Shown in pieces: positions 7,380 to 18,288 of a stretch of DNA of 64,000 bases. The notes under the pieces were generated by a model, which saw only the letters and a list, made by a program, of their open reading frames with translations, did no database searches and was not told the origin of the DNA. A program made the position numbers and the translations under genes. The number at the start of each line of letters is the position of its first letter. Position 1 is the stretch's first letter. The DNA comes from Mesorhizobium sp. (GTDB taxonomy: Bacteria > Pseudomonadota > Alphaproteobacteria > Rhizobiales > Rhizobiaceae): the NCBI GenBank assembly GCA_004020545.1, contig SAQE01000024.1, positions 1 through 64,000 on the forward strand, given 5' to 3'.

Positions 7380-9895
7380 GCGTGGCCGCGCAAAGCGTTC
7401 AGACCGATTTCACGCTGCGCAGGCCGCTTGCGGCCGGGCGGCCGATCGCCCACTGGCGGCTCGGACCTGTCACCGAGCAGCGCTACGACGTGGCCGATCA
7501 GCCCATGAAGGGCGAGATGGATCCCTTCTTCTTCCTGACCAAGCACAAGAATTTCATCCCGCATGAATATCCGTGCCGCACGCAATTCGCAGCGGAACGT
7601 CGCGGCAAGCGGCCTCTGGTCAGCTCCGAATTCAGCGCCGGGCGCATCTGGCTGCCCTTCGCCTCGCCGCGTATCGACCTGTCGGGTTTCTGGTTCCGGC
7701 CGACGGTGCTTGGAACCTGGGCCGAGACGATGATCGATGCTGCTTCGGCCGGCAAGGCGCTGGTGCGGCTGCGCACATGCGGCGGCGCCATACTCTTCGC
7801 CAACGGCGAGGAGGTCGGCTGGATGGCGCCCTACGGCCGCAACCTGGAAACCGCCGAGAACTTCAGAATTGCGCTCAAGGCCGGTCGCAACGAAATCCGG
7901 ATATGGTTCGACGATCTCGCCGAGCGCGACGCCCGCTACTATTTCCAACTCGACTATCTGTCAGGTCCAACCGCTGCGGTCGCGTTGCCAATCGAGGTCG
8001 AGGGTGCGGTTGCGGATGCGATGGAGGCGGCGCTCGACGACATGCGTTTCGAGCGTCCCGCTTATGACCGCGGCGAGGTAGCGTTGGTCACCGGCGTGGC
8101 GTTGCCGCGCGACGCCGCGGTCGCTGTCGAGATCGAGGGCGATTTCATGTCGATCGAGGCGCCGGTGCGCTTTGCCTTCGATCTGCCCGCTGGCCAGAAG
8201 CGCCTGCCAATTGGCGATACCGAGCAACTGCCTGCCGACTTTCGTCATTTCAAGGTGACGCTGGCGATCGGAGGCCATGCCGTATCGCGCGTCTTCGGCG
8301 TGGAGATCTGCCACGCGCGCCGCCAGGCCGCCGCGCCGGAAACGCTTGCCGCGCGCATCGACGAGGCGCTCGTTGAAGTCGCCGATCATGCCGAGGCCGA
8401 CACGGTGCGCGCGCTGGCACGGCTGGCGATCGGGCAGGCGGGCGCCGAGACGGACGCCATGGTCTCCGGGGCTCTGCCTGCGATCGAGGATTGTCACGAT
8501 TGCGCCGATTTCATCCTGGTGCCGCTGCTGTGGTGCCGCAAGGCCTATGGCGATCGGCTGGAAGCAGATCTGCGCGCGCGTGTCGACATGGCCATCCTCG
8601 GCTACCACTATTGGATGGACGAGCCCGGCAATGACGTGCAGTGGTATTTCTCCGAGAACCACGCGCTGCTCTTTCACACCGCAGCCTATATTGCCGGCGC
8701 CCTTCTGCCGGAAGCATGCTTCGTGCGGTCGGGCCGCCTTGGCCGCGAGCAGTCCGCCGTGGGCGCCGCGCGGGTGCGGGCCTGGCTCGATCATTTCGAG
8801 GCATGGGAAATGGCCGAGTTCAATTCGGCGCCCTACTTCCCGATCGACCTCAAGGGTCTGTGCGCGCTCTACGCGCTGGCTCCCGACAAGGACATCGCCG
8901 AACGTGCCGGCAACGCGGTGATACGCCTGCTGGAGATCGTCGCCCGCTCGGCCCATCACGGCATCCTCACCGGCGCGCAAGGCCGTTCCTATGAGCACAC
9001 GCTGCGCGCCGCGCGCTCGCTTGAGCTATCGGGCATTTGTCGTATGGTTTGGGGCAAGGGCAACTACGGCATGCGCTTCCACGCGTTGCCGCAACTGGCG
9101 CTTTGCCTGCGCGACCACGGCATGAGCGTTCCAGCCGAGCTGGCGGCGATCGCCTCCGTCACCGACGATACGGCCTGGGAATGGACGTTCGCGCAGGGGC
9201 AGGACCGCTTCGCGCGGCTCTATCACCACAAGACGCGTGACCATGCGATGGGCAGCGCGGCCAGCTATCGCTGGAACCAATGGGGCTACCAGGAAACCGT
9301 GATCCATGCCCGGCTGGGCAGAGATCCGGATGCACAGATCTGGATCAACCATCCGGGCGAAGTCCTGCAGTCGGGATATGGCAGGCCGTCCTATTGGGGC
9401 GGCTCCGGCACCTTGCCGCGGGTTCACCAATACCGCGACCTCGCCGTCGTCAGCTTCACCTGCTCGGATGAGCAGCCTGACTTCACGCACGCCTGGTTTC
9501 CGGCGAGTGTCTTCGAGACCGTGCGCGTGGATGGCCACCTGGCGTTCGCGCAATCGGGCGATGCTTTCGCCATGCTGAAAACCGATGTGCCGCTGACGCC
9601 GGTCAAGACCGGTCCGACGGCCGGCAACGAGTTGCGGGCTGCAGGCCGCAGGGCGACATGGATCGTTCGCCTCGGCGACCGGACCGTCGATCTGCAAACG
9701 CTCGACGCTTGGGCGGCCGCCTTCGCGGACCTGTCGGTGCGGTCGGGTTCCGACGGCGAACTGATCGTCGAAGATCCGGATTACGGCACCGTGCGTTTCC
9801 TCGCCGACGCGAGGGTCGTGGCTGAGGGGCGGATGCTCGATCCGGCCAACTGGACCGTGCGCGGCGACGCGACGCGCATGAAACGCCAGGAGTAG
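7376..9895 (+). CDS. Uncharacterised 839-residue protein of uronate operon, putative polysaccharide lyase
   Basis: I do not recognise a named family with certainty. The protein has no signal peptide and seems to have three parts: an N-terminal beta-rich region (about 1-340, including a LRTCGGAILFANGEEVGW lectin-like stretch), a helical middle (about 350-690) with the motif SENHALLFH (S426-H434), and a beta-rich C-terminus. This layout, and ENH in a helical toroid, recall heparinase/chondroitin-lyase-type polysaccharide lyases. It is translated from an ATG overlapping the kduI stop (7376-7379). The context (unsaturated uronyl hydrolase plus KduI) calls for a lyase that makes the unsaturated end. 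Alternatives are a glycoside hydrolase or a non-catalytic toroid. Confidence 0.6.
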   Translation: MSVAAQSVQTDFTLRRPLAAGRPIAHWRLGPVTEQRYDVADQPMKGEMDPFFFLTKHKNFIPHEYPCRTQFAAERRGKRPLVSSEFSAGRIWLPFASPRIDLSGFWFRPTVLGTWAETMIDAASAGKALVRLRTCGGAILFANGEEVGWMAPYGRNLETAENFRIALKAGRNEIRIWFDDLAERDARYYFQLDYLSGPTAAVALPIEVEGAVADAMEAALDDMRFERPAYDRGEVALVTGVALPRDAAVAVEIEGDFMSIEAPVRFAFDLPAGQKRLPIGDTEQLPADFRHFKVTLAIGGHAVSRVFGVEICHARRQAAAPETLAARIDEALVEVADHAEADTVRALARLAIGQAGAETDAMVSGALPAIEDCHDCADFILVPLLWCRKAYGDRLEADLRARVDMAILGYHYWMDEPGNDVQWYFSENHALLFHTAAYIAGALLPEACFVRSGRLGREQSAVGAARVRAWLDHFEAWEMAEFNSAPYFPIDLKGLCALYALAPDKDIAERAGNAVIRLLEIVARSAHHGILTGAQGRSYEHTLRAARSLELSGICRMVWGKGNYGMRFHALPQLALCLRDHGMSVPAELAAIASVTDDTAWEWTFAQGQDRFARLYHHKTRDHAMGSAASYRWNQWGYQETVIHARLGRDPDAQIWINHPGEVLQSGYGRPSYWGGSGTLPRVHQYRDLAVVSFTCSDEQPDFTHAWFPASVFETVRVDGHLAFAQSGDAFAMLKTDVPLTPVKTGPTAGNELRAAGRRATWIVRLGDRTVDLQTLDAWAAAFADLSVRSGSDGELIVEDPDYGTVRFLADARVVAEGRMLDPANWTVRGDATRMKRQE

Positions 9896-9983
9896 GGAGG
9901 AAATCGGCTGCGGCCCTCAAGAGGAGAGGGCGGGGCGGCTTGGACGGTCGGGGCGCGGCCCCGGACAAAGGAGGAGACGAAGC

Positions 9984-11252
9984 ATGACCAAGACCCGCAC
10001 TGTGCTGGCCGCGATATCGGTCAGCCTGCTCGCATCGACCAGCGCGTTTGCCGGCGACGTGCGCATCATGTGGTACTCGGACGGTGTCGAAGGGGATGTC
10101 ATCCAGGACCTACTAAACCGCTTCATGAAGGACAACCCGGATATACACGTCACGCTCGACAACGTTGCCTACAAGGTCATCCAGGAGCAACTGCCCATCC
10201 AGCTCGAAGCCGGTCAGGGACCGGATATCGCCCGCGTCACCAACATCAAGGAACTCGCCCAGCACTGGCTCGACCTCAGGCCGCTTGTGACCGATCCGAA
10301 ATACTGGGACGACAATTTCGGCGACACGCTCGACTGGATGCGACCCGACGGCTCCAAAGCCATTCCCGGTTTCATGACCCAGCTTACGCTTACCGGCGGC
10401 TTCGCCAACAAGACGCTGTTCGAACAGGCCGGCGTGGCATTGCCGGGCGACAAGGCAAGCTGGGATGACTGGATCAACGCCGCCGCCGAGGTGGCGAAGA
10501 GCCAGCAGCTTCCAGCCGCCTTCGCGATCGACCGCTCTGGCCATCGCATTTCTGGCGCCAACATCTCCTACGGCGCAAACTATATCGGACCCGATAGCAC
10601 GCCGGCGAAGGTGGACGACGGCACCAAGGCATTCGTCGGCAAGCTCGTCGACTGGACCGCCAAGGGACTGATGCTGAAGGATACCTGGGTCTCGGCGGCA
10701 GGCTCGACCTATCGCGCGGCCGCCGACGATTTCGTCAATGCCCAGATCCCATTCTACTATTCGGGAAGCTGGCAGGTCGCCAATTTGTCGACCAAGATCG
10801 GCGACAGCTTCGACTGGGTGGCGACCGGTTCGCCTTGCGGCACCGCCGGCTGCTCGGGCGTGAAAGGCGGCGCGGCCCTGGTCGCCATCAAATACACGAA
10901 GAACCCCAAGGATGTCGCCAAGGTCATGGAATATCTGGCCCGCGAAGATGTCGTGAAAGAGTTCAGCGAACGCACGCTGTTCCTGCCGGCGCACAAGGGC
11001 GTGATCGAGAAAGGCGGACTGAAGTGGGTTTCGACCGACAAGAATGTCGGTCCGGCGCTCGACAAGTTCGTCAAGGCCGCAGGTGAGACGCTGCCGGCGG
11101 CCGACGCGCTGCCGCCGTGGAAGTGGGCCAACGCCTATTACGCGGCGCTGGTAACCCGTGTCAGCCAGGTGATGGCCGGCGAGCTCACGCTCGACGACGC
11201 CTGGGGCAAGGTCGACCAGGACATCGCCGACAAGGTCGCAGAGGCCAAGTGA
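9984..11252 (+). CDS. Sugar ABC transporter, periplasmic substrate-binding protein
   Basis: A 422-residue extracellular solute-binding protein of family 1. A cleavable signal peptide is clear (positive MTKTR, hydrophobic core, STSAFA before GDV, cleavage near residue 23). The mature part has the usual EAGQGPDIARV and TLTGGFANKTLFEQAGV blocks of oligosaccharide binders. GGAGGAG lies eight bases upstream of the ATG. The 88-bp gap after the 839-residue gene is the longest in the operon and may hold extra expression control. It delivers substrate to the two permeases that follow; by context the ligand is a short uronate-containing oligosaccharide. Confidence 0.92.
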   Translation: MTKTRTVLAAISVSLLASTSAFAGDVRIMWYSDGVEGDVIQDLLNRFMKDNPDIHVTLDNVAYKVIQEQLPIQLEAGQGPDIARVTNIKELAQHWLDLRPLVTDPKYWDDNFGDTLDWMRPDGSKAIPGFMTQLTLTGGFANKTLFEQAGVALPGDKASWDDWINAAAEVAKSQQLPAAFAIDRSGHRISGANISYGANYIGPDSTPAKVDDGTKAFVGKLVDWTAKGLMLKDTWVSAAGSTYRAAADDFVNAQIPFYYSGSWQVANLSTKIGDSFDWVATGSPCGTAGCSGVKGGAALVAIKYTKNPKDVAKVMEYLAREDVVKEFSERTLFLPAHKGVIEKGGLKWVSTDKNVGPALDKFVKAAGETLPAADALPPWKWANAYYAALVTRVSQVMAGELTLDDAWGKVDQDIADKVAEAK

Positions 11253-12271
11253 CCGCCGCCGCGACACTCAAGACATGGACAGGCGCCGCTCTCGCTGCGC
11301 CTGTCGTCTGGCTGGCATCGATCGTCAACGTGCCGCTCAAGTCCTGGCAGCGTGCGACGGGCACCGGCGGCATGGCCGCCTTCTTCCTTGCCCCGAACAT
11401 GGCGATCTTCGGCATCTTCGTGCTGGTGCCGCTGGTCATCAACTTCTTCTATTCGGCCACGTCCGGAACGGCCTACTTCCTGCAGGATCGCACCTATGTC
11501 GGGCTGGAGCAATATCAGCGCCTGCTCGACTGCGGCAGCTATCTGGATACTGCCACCTGCCGCGAGGATCTCTTCTGGAAGGCCGTGCACAATACGGGCC
11601 TGTTCGTCGTCGTGCAGGTGGCGATGATGACGATCGTGTCGATCGCAACCGCGCTGATCCTCAACCGCGAGATCGTGGGGCGCAGCTTCTGGCGCGCGGT
11701 GTTCTTCTTTCCAGTGCTGCTGTCGCCCGTCGTCACCGGCCTGATCTGGCGCTGGATCCTGCAACGCCAGGGCCTGCTGAACCTGATCGTCCACGACATG
11801 GGAGGCGAGCCGTACAACTGGCTGACCGATCGTTTCTGGGCTTTCACCGCCGCTGTCAGCGTTTCGGTCTGGGCCCATATGGGCTTCTACACGCTCATCC
11901 TGCTTGCCGGCCTGCAGGCGATCCCACGCGACCTTTACGAGGCTGCCGAGATGGACGGCACCAAACCGGCGCGGGTATTCTGGCGCATCACGCTGCCGCT
12001 CTTGATGCCGAACCTGCTTGTCGTCATCGTGCTGGCACTGATCCGGGCCGTGCAAATATTCGACGAGGTCTATGTGCTGACCGGAGGAGGGCCGGGGACC
12101 TCCACGCTCTATCTCACGCAGTACATCTATGAGATCGGCTTCGCCTCTCTGCTGCGCAATCCGGGGCTGGCTTCGGCGGCTTCCATCCTGATGGGGCTGG
12201 TGTTGGTCGTGCTCACCCTGCTTCAGCTGCAGGTCGGACGTAGGGGCGAACGGAAGGGGGCGCGCGAATGA
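11249..12271 (+). CDS. Sugar ABC transporter permease (MalF/UgpA type)
   Basis: A 340-residue inner-membrane permease with six or more hydrophobic segments and the cytoplasmic EAA loop EAAEMDGTKPARVFWRITLP that contacts the ATPase. The start is GTG at 11249, overlapping the TGA of the binding protein (GTGA), which marks translational coupling. The periplasmic loop after the first main segment contains two cysteines (SYLDTATC region), which is slightly unusual. It pairs with the permease encoded next. Confidence 0.92.
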   Translation: MTAAATLKTWTGAALAAPVVWLASIVNVPLKSWQRATGTGGMAAFFLAPNMAIFGIFVLVPLVINFFYSATSGTAYFLQDRTYVGLEQYQRLLDCGSYLDTATCREDLFWKAVHNTGLFVVVQVAMMTIVSIATALILNREIVGRSFWRAVFFFPVLLSPVVTGLIWRWILQRQGLLNLIVHDMGGEPYNWLTDRFWAFTAAVSVSVWAHMGFYTLILLAGLQAIPRDLYEAAEMDGTKPARVFWRITLPLLMPNLLVVIVLALIRAVQIFDEVYVLTGGGPGTSTLYLTQYIYEIGFASLLRNPGLASAASILMGLVLVVLTLLQLQVGRRGERKGARE

Positions 12272-13320
12272 GCGGCGTCGTGTCATTCCTGACCCGCCGG
12301 CGCGGCGGCCGCTTCTGGCATTGGACGGACATCGTGAGCTGGCTGTGGCTCATCGGCGGCCTGGTCGTCATGTTCGGCCCGGCCATCTGGCTGGTGGGCT
12401 CGTCGTTCAAGACGCCGGCGCAGCTTGCCGAGTTCCCGCCGACCATCCTGCCCTATGTCAGCCAGCAGGCGACGGTAGAAGGTCACGACAAGCCGCTCAC
12501 TCTCTACAGGGTGAAGCTGCCGGACGGTTCGACCAAGGTGCTGGCCGAGCTGCGCCGCATCGGCACCGTGGCGCAGATGGTGGACCCGAAGGCGCCGAAC
12601 GATATCGTGAAGGTCAACATCGCCAGCCGTGAACCGGTGCGCGAAATAGGCTTCGCGACGGAGAACTACACCGAGCCGTTCGTCCATTTCGACTTCCTGC
12701 GCTATCTGCGCAATTCGGTTTTCGTGACGGCAATGGCGACGCTGATCACGCTGCTTACCAATTCGATGGCCGCCTTCGCCCTGTCGAAATACAGGTTTCG
12801 CGGCCGCGACCTTACCATGCTGTTGATCGTCGGTACTCTGATGGTGCCGCTGTCGGTCATCCTGGTGCCGCTCTATTCGGTGGTGAGCGCCGTCGGCCTG
12901 CTCGATTCACTGTGGGGCGTGATCCTGCCGACGGTGGCGACGCCGACCGGCGTATTCCTGTTGCGTCAATATATGCTGACCATCCCGGACGAGCTCTTGG
13001 ACGCGGCGCGCATGGATAATGCGTCCGAATGGCAAATCTACTGGCGTATCGTGTTGCCTCTTGCCGCGCCGGCGCTCGCGGTGCTCGCGATCTTTTCGGT
13101 CGTCTGGCGCTGGAACGACTTCCTTTGGCCGCTGGTGGTTCTGTCGCGCAAGGAGCTCTACACGCTCCAGGTCGGGCTCAACACCTATGCCGGCCAGCTC
13201 AATGTGCAGTGGCATTACATCCTGGCGATGACCGTGGTGACCATGATCCCCGTCGTCCTCGTCTTCGTCTTCCTGCAGCGCTACATCACGTCCGGCATTG
13301 CCGGCACCGGGCTGAAGTGA
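12268..13320 (+). CDS. Sugar ABC transporter permease (MalG/UgpE type)
   Basis: A 350-residue inner-membrane permease, longer than the usual 270-300 because of a periplasmic insertion of about 90 residues between the first membrane segment and the conserved core (about residues 55-140). The EAA loop is DAARMDNASEWQIYWRIVLP. It starts within the stop of the previous permease (ATGA, 12268-12271). Similar large first loops are known in some MalG-type permeases of oligosaccharide importers; here it may contact the binding protein. Confidence 0.92.
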   Translation: MSGVVSFLTRRRGGRFWHWTDIVSWLWLIGGLVVMFGPAIWLVGSSFKTPAQLAEFPPTILPYVSQQATVEGHDKPLTLYRVKLPDGSTKVLAELRRIGTVAQMVDPKAPNDIVKVNIASREPVREIGFATENYTEPFVHFDFLRYLRNSVFVTAMATLITLLTNSMAAFALSKYRFRGRDLTMLLIVGTLMVPLSVILVPLYSVVSAVGLLDSLWGVILPTVATPTGVFLLRQYMLTIPDELLDAARMDNASEWQIYWRIVLPLAAPALAVLAIFSVVWRWNDFLWPLVVLSRKELYTLQVGLNTYAGQLNVQWHYILAMTVVTMIPVVLVFVFLQRYITSGIAGTGLK

Positions 13321-13328
13321 GGGGTGTC

Positions 13329-14417
<1,089 letters not shown>

Positions 14418-14633
14418 AGCGGCTGCCGCTGGCGTTGGCCAAGAAACGCCTCCCGCAGCGAGGCGGCCGTTTGGATTCTCCGTCCAAGGCCCCGGAGCAG
14501 CTGCGCTACAGTGTCGACAAAGGACGATTTGTCACGGCGCGTAAAGGAATGCAAAAGGAGTGGCGCCTCTAAAAGCGCAGAACTATCAAATTCAATTGTT
14601 GCGTCGGCGTCGAACCGCCAAAGACGCATGCGG

Positions 14634-16004
14634 TCAATCGCCTCCGTACATGACCCTCGGCAGCCATATGACGATCGAGGGGAACACGATGCACAGTCCT
14701 ACTCCGATCGCCTGCAGGCACAAGAAGGGGACCGCGGATCGGAAGATCGTCGCCATCGATATCTCCGGCGGCGCAACACTCTTCAGGTAAAACAGCGAAT
14801 AGCCGAACGGTGGGCTCAGGAACGCCATCTGCATGTTGACCATGAAAATAACGCCATACCACAGCGGCACGTCTTCAGGAGCCACACCGGCCAAGCCGAA
14901 CGTGCCGCCGAATTCGAGTGACTTAAGGATGGGTAGAAATATCGGTACGGTGAGAAGGAGAATGCCCACCCAGTCCAGAAACATGCCCAGGACGAACAGG
15001 ATGATCATCATCAGGACAAGAATGCCATAAGGCGCCAAGCCTGTTCCGAGTATGGATTCGGCAACGAAGTTCTGCCCACCCTTTAAGATAAAGAAGCCGA
15101 CGAACATGGTGGCACCGAAGAATATCCACATGACCATCGCCGTGGCCTTGAGCGTCGCGACACTGGCTTCCCGGATCGTGTCCCAGGTCAGGCGCCGATG
15201 CGCGGCGCAGACGATGAAAGCACCGAACGTGCCGATGCCGGCGGCCTCGACCGGCGTGGCAATGCCCATGAAGATGACCCCGAGCACAAGCAGGATCAGC
15301 AGTATCGGCATGAACGTGCGGCGCAAAAGCTTGAGTTTTTGGATGAAGGCAATGCGCTCGTTCGGTGGCAACGCCGGGCCGAGCTTGGGGTTGATGTAAC
15401 AGCGCGCCGTCACGTAGGCGACGTACATCCCGGACAGCAGCAGCCCGGGAAACACCGACCCGATCAAAAGCTCGCCCAGCGACTGCTGCGCCACCACCGC
15501 ATAGACGATCGCCATGACGGAAGGGGGTATGAGAATGCCAAGGGTCCCGCCAGCAAGAAGCGAGCCGCAGGCGAGCTTGGCGTCGTAGTTGCGGCGAAGC
15601 ATGGCGGGCAGCGCGATCATGCCCATCGTCACTTCCGTCGCTCCGACCACGCCGACCATCGCGGCCAGCAGCGTGCAGGAGACGACCGTGGCCGAGGCGA
15701 GCCCGCCTTTCAGTCCACCCAGCCATTTGTAGACGACGTCGAACAGTTCCTCGATGATACCCGCCTTCTCGAGAATCGCGGCCATGAAGATGAAAAGCGG
15801 CACCGCCGAGAGCTGATAATCCGTCATGAACGGGAAGACCCGAGACGGCAGCATGTTCAGCATGGCCGAATTGCCGAACAGAAAGAGGAAAAGCACGGCA
15901 AGGCTGCCGGTGCAAAAGGCCATCGGCAATCCGAGCAGCAAAAGGACGCCCAGACCCCCGAACATCAATATGCTGAGCCACAGGATCGGAAGCTCGAGAC
16001 CCAT
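14634..16004 (-). CDS. dctM: TRAP transporter large permease DctM
   Basis: A 456-residue, strongly hydrophobic protein with about 12 membrane segments, the size and pattern of the DctM/TRAP-L ion-transporter subunit (usually 425-460). It imports an organic acid together with sodium ions. Conserved stretches include PLFIFMAAILEKAG near the N-terminus and GTLGILIPPS in the middle. It is the third gene of a dctP-dctQ-dctM operon, three bases after the small permease stop. It is convergent with the sugar ABC ATPase gene. Confidence 0.93.
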   Translation of the reverse strand: MGLELPILWLSILMFGGLGVLLLLGLPMAFCTGSLAVLFLFLFGNSAMLNMLPSRVFPFMTDYQLSAVPLFIFMAAILEKAGIIEELFDVVYKWLGGLKGGLASATVVSCTLLAAMVGVVGATEVTMGMIALPAMLRRNYDAKLACGSLLAGGTLGILIPPSVMAIVYAVVAQQSLGELLIGSVFPGLLLSGMYVAYVTARCYINPKLGPALPPNERIAFIQKLKLLRRTFMPILLILLVLGVIFMGIATPVEAAGIGTFGAFIVCAAHRRLTWDTIREASVATLKATAMVMWIFFGATMFVGFFILKGGQNFVAESILGTGLAPYGILVLMMIILFVLGMFLDWVGILLLTVPIFLPILKSLEFGGTFGLAGVAPEDVPLWYGVIFMVNMQMAFLSPPFGYSLFYLKSVAPPEISMATIFRSAVPFLCLQAIGVGLCIVFPSIVIWLPRVMYGGD

Positions 16005-16007
16005 CGC

Positions 16008-17111
16008 TCAGCCAATCCTTCCGAATGCAGTCGCGATGTCTCGCATCAGCCGGGACAGACCCTGAAGCAACAGGAGCGCCGCCCCGGCGGGGATCGCGAG
16101 CTTTACCGGCCAGTATTGAATGCCCCATTCGGTGAACGAGCGTTCGCCAACCGCCATGGCATCACTCGCAAACCGCCATCCTGTGACCAGCATGGTGCCG
16201 GTGAACAGGAAAAAGAAGGCCGAGGTGATGATGTCGCAGATAGCCCGACCGCGTTCGGAGAGGTGGCTATAGACGATGTCGACCCTCACATGGGTTTCGT
16301 CGCGATAGGCATAGGCTCCTGCCAGCATGTACTGCATGCCGAACATGAGAAACATGCTCTCATGCACCCAGTTCGTCGGCGAGTTGAAGACGTAACGGGC
16401 CACGACCTCGTAATAATAGGCGATGACCGCGAGGACTGACCAGTAGGCGACCAACTCGCCCGTCACTCTTGCCAGCCGATCAACGGGCCGGAAAACAGCG
16501 AGCGGAGCTTTGACCGGCGAGGCGGGTACGTCAGTCACCAGCGGATGGGTGTCGGTTGGGGCCGGTTGGACCTCACGTTGGCGAGCGCGGCGAACCAGGC
16601 CCGGCATCAGAAAGACGTCGCCCGCGAGAACAAGGCCGAGGAGAATTCCGGCAATTCGGGCAAGGGTGTTCGAGCGGGCGAGTCCAGCAATGGCAGCAGC
16701 GTCATTGCCGTGAGCCGTCACCGCATCCGCCTCGGCCTTCGCAAGGCGACCGGCGGCACCGCTCTTGCCGGATGTGACATCGGCCCTGGTTTGCGTCAGG
16801 ACCCTTTCGGCATGCTCCGCTTGGGATCGAGCCAGCGACAATGCTTCGCGCCCATCCCGCACCTGGGCACTGGTCCAGAGAACAGCGACGAAGAACGGGA
16901 TGAACAAGAACCCCCAGCGGCTCTTCAGGTAGAAACGGTGCATGCCGAGAAAACCGGCAGTGACCAGGAAGAAATAGGCGAGGAACAAATTGGCTCGGCC
17001 GGCGTCGCGTCGAGCCCGCTCGCGATAGACGAAGAAGACCGCGGCAAGCGGAAAGACCACGAGGCTCGACCAGTAGAGCCAGTGCGGCAGCACAAATGTG
17101 AGTGAGGGCAT
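16008..17111 (-). CDS. dctQ: TRAP transporter small permease DctQ with N-terminal TM2-like extension
   Basis: At 367 residues this is about twice the normal DctQ length (160-200). The last 160 residues are an ordinary four-helix DctQ (EVVARYVFN, VHESMFLMFG, RGRAICDII). The first 75 or so residues form a membrane module with FLAYFFLVTAGFLGMHRFYL, matching the TM2 domain pattern in which a G-x-H-R-F-Y-L turn links two helices. A charged, probably coiled-coil stretch (about 82-130, rich in Ala, Glu and Arg) and another membrane helix separate the two. It lies between dctP and dctM. The extra domain may act in assembly or sensing; that is inference. Confidence 0.85.
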   Translation of the reverse strand: MPSLTFVLPHWLYWSSLVVFPLAAVFFVYRERARRDAGRANLFLAYFFLVTAGFLGMHRFYLKSRWGFLFIPFFVAVLWTSAQVRDGREALSLARSQAEHAERVLTQTRADVTSGKSGAAGRLAKAEADAVTAHGNDAAAIAGLARSNTLARIAGILLGLVLAGDVFLMPGLVRRARQREVQPAPTDTHPLVTDVPASPVKAPLAVFRPVDRLARVTGELVAYWSVLAVIAYYYEVVARYVFNSPTNWVHESMFLMFGMQYMLAGAYAYRDETHVRVDIVYSHLSERGRAICDIITSAFFFLFTGTMLVTGWRFASDAMAVGERSFTEWGIQYWPVKLAIPAGAALLLLQGLSRLMRDIATAFGRIG

Positions 17112-17169
17112 CGGCGACTGCCTCTTGAAGGAGAGTGCGCCCGCCCGGACAGGACGGGCGCGGAGAGCC

Positions 17170-18288
17170 TCAGAGGTTGATCGACAGCCCCTGATACATG
17201 TCCGGCGTTACGTAGCCGAGAGTCGGGTTCTCCATCACCTCAAGCTGCAGCTTGAAGATGCGCGCCGCGTCCTTGTCCTTGTTGGCCCATTCGAACCAGA
17301 TCGGCACCGCGATTTCCTGGAACTTCTGGAGGTCTTCCGCGCCAAGCCGGTTGATTTCAATGCCCGCGTCGGTGAATTTGTGCCAAGCCTCCATGTCGGC
17401 CTTCTGGATGGCCCCGAAATGGATGTTCGAATAGACTTGGATTTCGTCTTCGACGAACTTCTTGAGGTTGTCCGGGATTTGGTTCCAGACACTCATGTTG
17501 ACGGCGAAATCCATCAGGTCGACGGGCTGATACACCGACATCAGTCCAGGCGGCCCCATGGAAATGTATTTGGTCACCTGCTGGAAGCCGAGCGCCCAGT
17601 TTACCGCCGGGCCCGTGTAGTCGGCCGCATCGATCGTGCCTTTCTCCAGCGCTGAGAACACCTCGCCGCCCGGCAGCAGCGTCGTCTTGGCGCCGGCTTT
17701 CGCAAAGGTTTCGGCGATCATGCCGCCCGGTACACGCAGCTTCAGATCCCTGAAATCCTCGATCGAGCGGATCGGTGTCTTGGAGTGGATGATGTTCGGG
17801 CCGTGTTGAATGCGGTTGACGTAGTAAAGACCTTGTTTCGCATAAAGGTCGCGCGCGGCCTGCAGACCACCTTTTGAATAGAAAAAGATGTCCCATTCGT
17901 GCGGATAGCGCAGCCCCATCGTGTAAGAGGACAGGAACGCTGCGGCGGGAAGCTTTCCGGCCCAGTAAAGTGAAAACGAGTTCATCGCCTCCAGAACGCC
18001 GTTCTTCACCCCGTCGAGGAGTTCGAAGTCGCCAACGATGTCCTTCGCCTTGAACGGCTGAAATTCGAGTTGTCCTCCGGTCTTTTCCTTGATGGTGCCA
18101 CACCAGTTCTGGAAAGTTTCAAGTCCGACACCTGCCGGCCACGACGTTTGAATTTTCCAGGTGATTGTGTCAGCGGCCCCTGCCCTTCGAACCCAGGGAG
18201 CGGTAACCGCCGTCGCCGTCAGCCCAGCGACAAGTCCGCTCGTCTTTAGAAATCTTCGCCTTGATTGGGAACGCGATTCTCCGTCCAT
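17170..18288 (-). CDS. dctP: TRAP transporter substrate-binding protein DctP, Tat-exported
   Basis: A 372-residue periplasmic binding protein. SRRRFLKTSG near the N-terminus is a twin-arginine motif, and the AGAADT region gives a likely cleavage site near residue 38, so it is exported folded. LRVPGG carries the arginine that usually binds the ligand carboxylate. DYTGPAVNWALGF resembles the 2-oxoacid/lactate-binding TakP-like branch. The start at 18288 is chosen because GGGAGGAAG precedes it by a few bases. It heads the operon, 58 bp before dctQ. The ligand is probably a monocarboxylate, not proven. Confidence 0.9.
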   Translation of the reverse strand: MDGESRSQSRRRFLKTSGLVAGLTATAVTAPWVRRAGAADTITWKIQTSWPAGVGLETFQNWCGTIKEKTGGQLEFQPFKAKDIVGDFELLDGVKNGVLEAMNSFSLYWAGKLPAAAFLSSYTMGLRYPHEWDIFFYSKGGLQAARDLYAKQGLYYVNRIQHGPNIIHSKTPIRSIEDFRDLKLRVPGGMIAETFAKAGAKTTLLPGGEVFSALEKGTIDAADYTGPAVNWALGFQQVTKYISMGPPGLMSVYQPVDLMDFAVNMSVWNQIPDNLKKFVEDEIQVYSNIHFGAIQKADMEAWHKFTDAGIEINRLGAEDLQKFQEIAVPIWFEWANKDKDAARIFKLQLEVMENPTLGYVTPDMYQGLSINL

